DNA of 64,000 nucleotides, from positions 16,306,001 through 16,370,000 of the forward strand of contig OZ199838.1 in the NCBI GenBank assembly GCA_964304625.1, in the 5' to 3' direction. Source of the DNA: Kudoa neothunni (Eukaryota; Cnidaria). Positions within the stretch are counted from its first letter, which is position 1; each line of letters opens with the position of its first letter. The notes beneath the pieces were generated by a model. The model was not told where the DNA came from. It saw only the letters and a list, made by a program, of their open reading frames with translations, and ran no database searches. Shown in pieces: positions 63,909 through 64,000 of this stretch. The position numbers and the translations under genes are program-made.

Positions 63909-64000
63909 TTATAATTATTTATGGGTAATATTTTTTCAAAATCAACCCCTCTGATTTTTTTTACTTTTTATGTTACATTAATTTTATTTTTCGTTTAAAT
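63909..64000. other. Window edge, no feature
   Basis: A/T-rich sequence after the Helitron-type terminus; nothing supported. Confidence 0.3.

Noticed and set aside
1-64000. Apicomplexan or other protist variant-antigen locus
   Set aside because: The mixture of piggyBac, hAT, Tigger, Tc1, Helitron-like and SINE remnants together with 1-1 FN3-like exons fits an animal genome far better; the exact taxon stays open.

Overview
The window is AT-rich eukaryotic nuclear DNA with the standard genetic code. The genes are split by very short GT...AG introns, mostly 39-60 nt, nearly all A/T and usually ending in TAG. Debris of many animal-type transposons lies between them: piggyBac, hAT, pogo/Tigger, Tc1/IS630, Helitron-like elements and one tRNA-derived SINE. 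The main exons of the Family A genes are symmetrical 1-1 phase modules, each carrying a fibronectin-III-like signature. That points to a metazoan with small introns, perhaps a parasitic or otherwise derived one. I cannot name the species.

The gene content is almost entirely two families of single-pass surface proteins that I do not recognise. Family A has 9 exons: signal peptide, six Cys-containing FN3-like modules, one transmembrane segment and a short basic tail. A1 is at 1057-3996 (+). A2 is at 58490-55507 (-) and carries one in-frame TAA. Family B has 10-11 exons: signal peptide, a novel ectodomain with six conserved cysteines and an invariant His-Pro-Trp motif, one transmembrane segment and a short tail. 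Six open copies lie on the + strand: B1 9503-11515, B2 18754-21058, B3 28996-31142, B4 36226-38233, B5 41603-43584 and B6 46047-48017. A decayed 3' fragment, B7, lies near 53.85-54.34 kb. B1/B4/B5/B6 form one subclass with 11 exons. B2/B3 form a second with 10 exons and a long acidic stalk. I joined the exons by hand; reading frame is kept across every junction listed, and several exon lengths (118, 127, 27, 303 and 64 nt) are identical or nearly so in all copies.

Layout: A1 (1-4 kb); Helitron-like element (4.9-6.7); B1 (9.5-11.5); SINE, piggyBac fragment and hAT remnant (11.9-15.4); minisatellite (16.6); B2 (18.8-21.1); piggyBac inserted in a pogo copy (23.6-27.3); B3 (29-31.1); piggyBac split by a Tc1-type element (31.4-35.1); B4 (36.2-38.2); Helitron-like copy (-) (38.3-39.5); B5 and B6 (41.6-48.0); Helitron-like copy (+) (50.0-51.1); second hAT (51.4-53.4); B7; A2 (-); pogo (59.3-61.2); Helitron-like element with a nested pogo-type MITE (61.2-63.9).

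The best candidate for an undescribed system is this clustered array of lineage-specific type I membrane proteins. Family B also has a 27-nt phase-0 microexon whose nine residues differ in every copy. Surface recognition, adhesion or host interaction is an inference from architecture only; nothing in the sequence proves a function.
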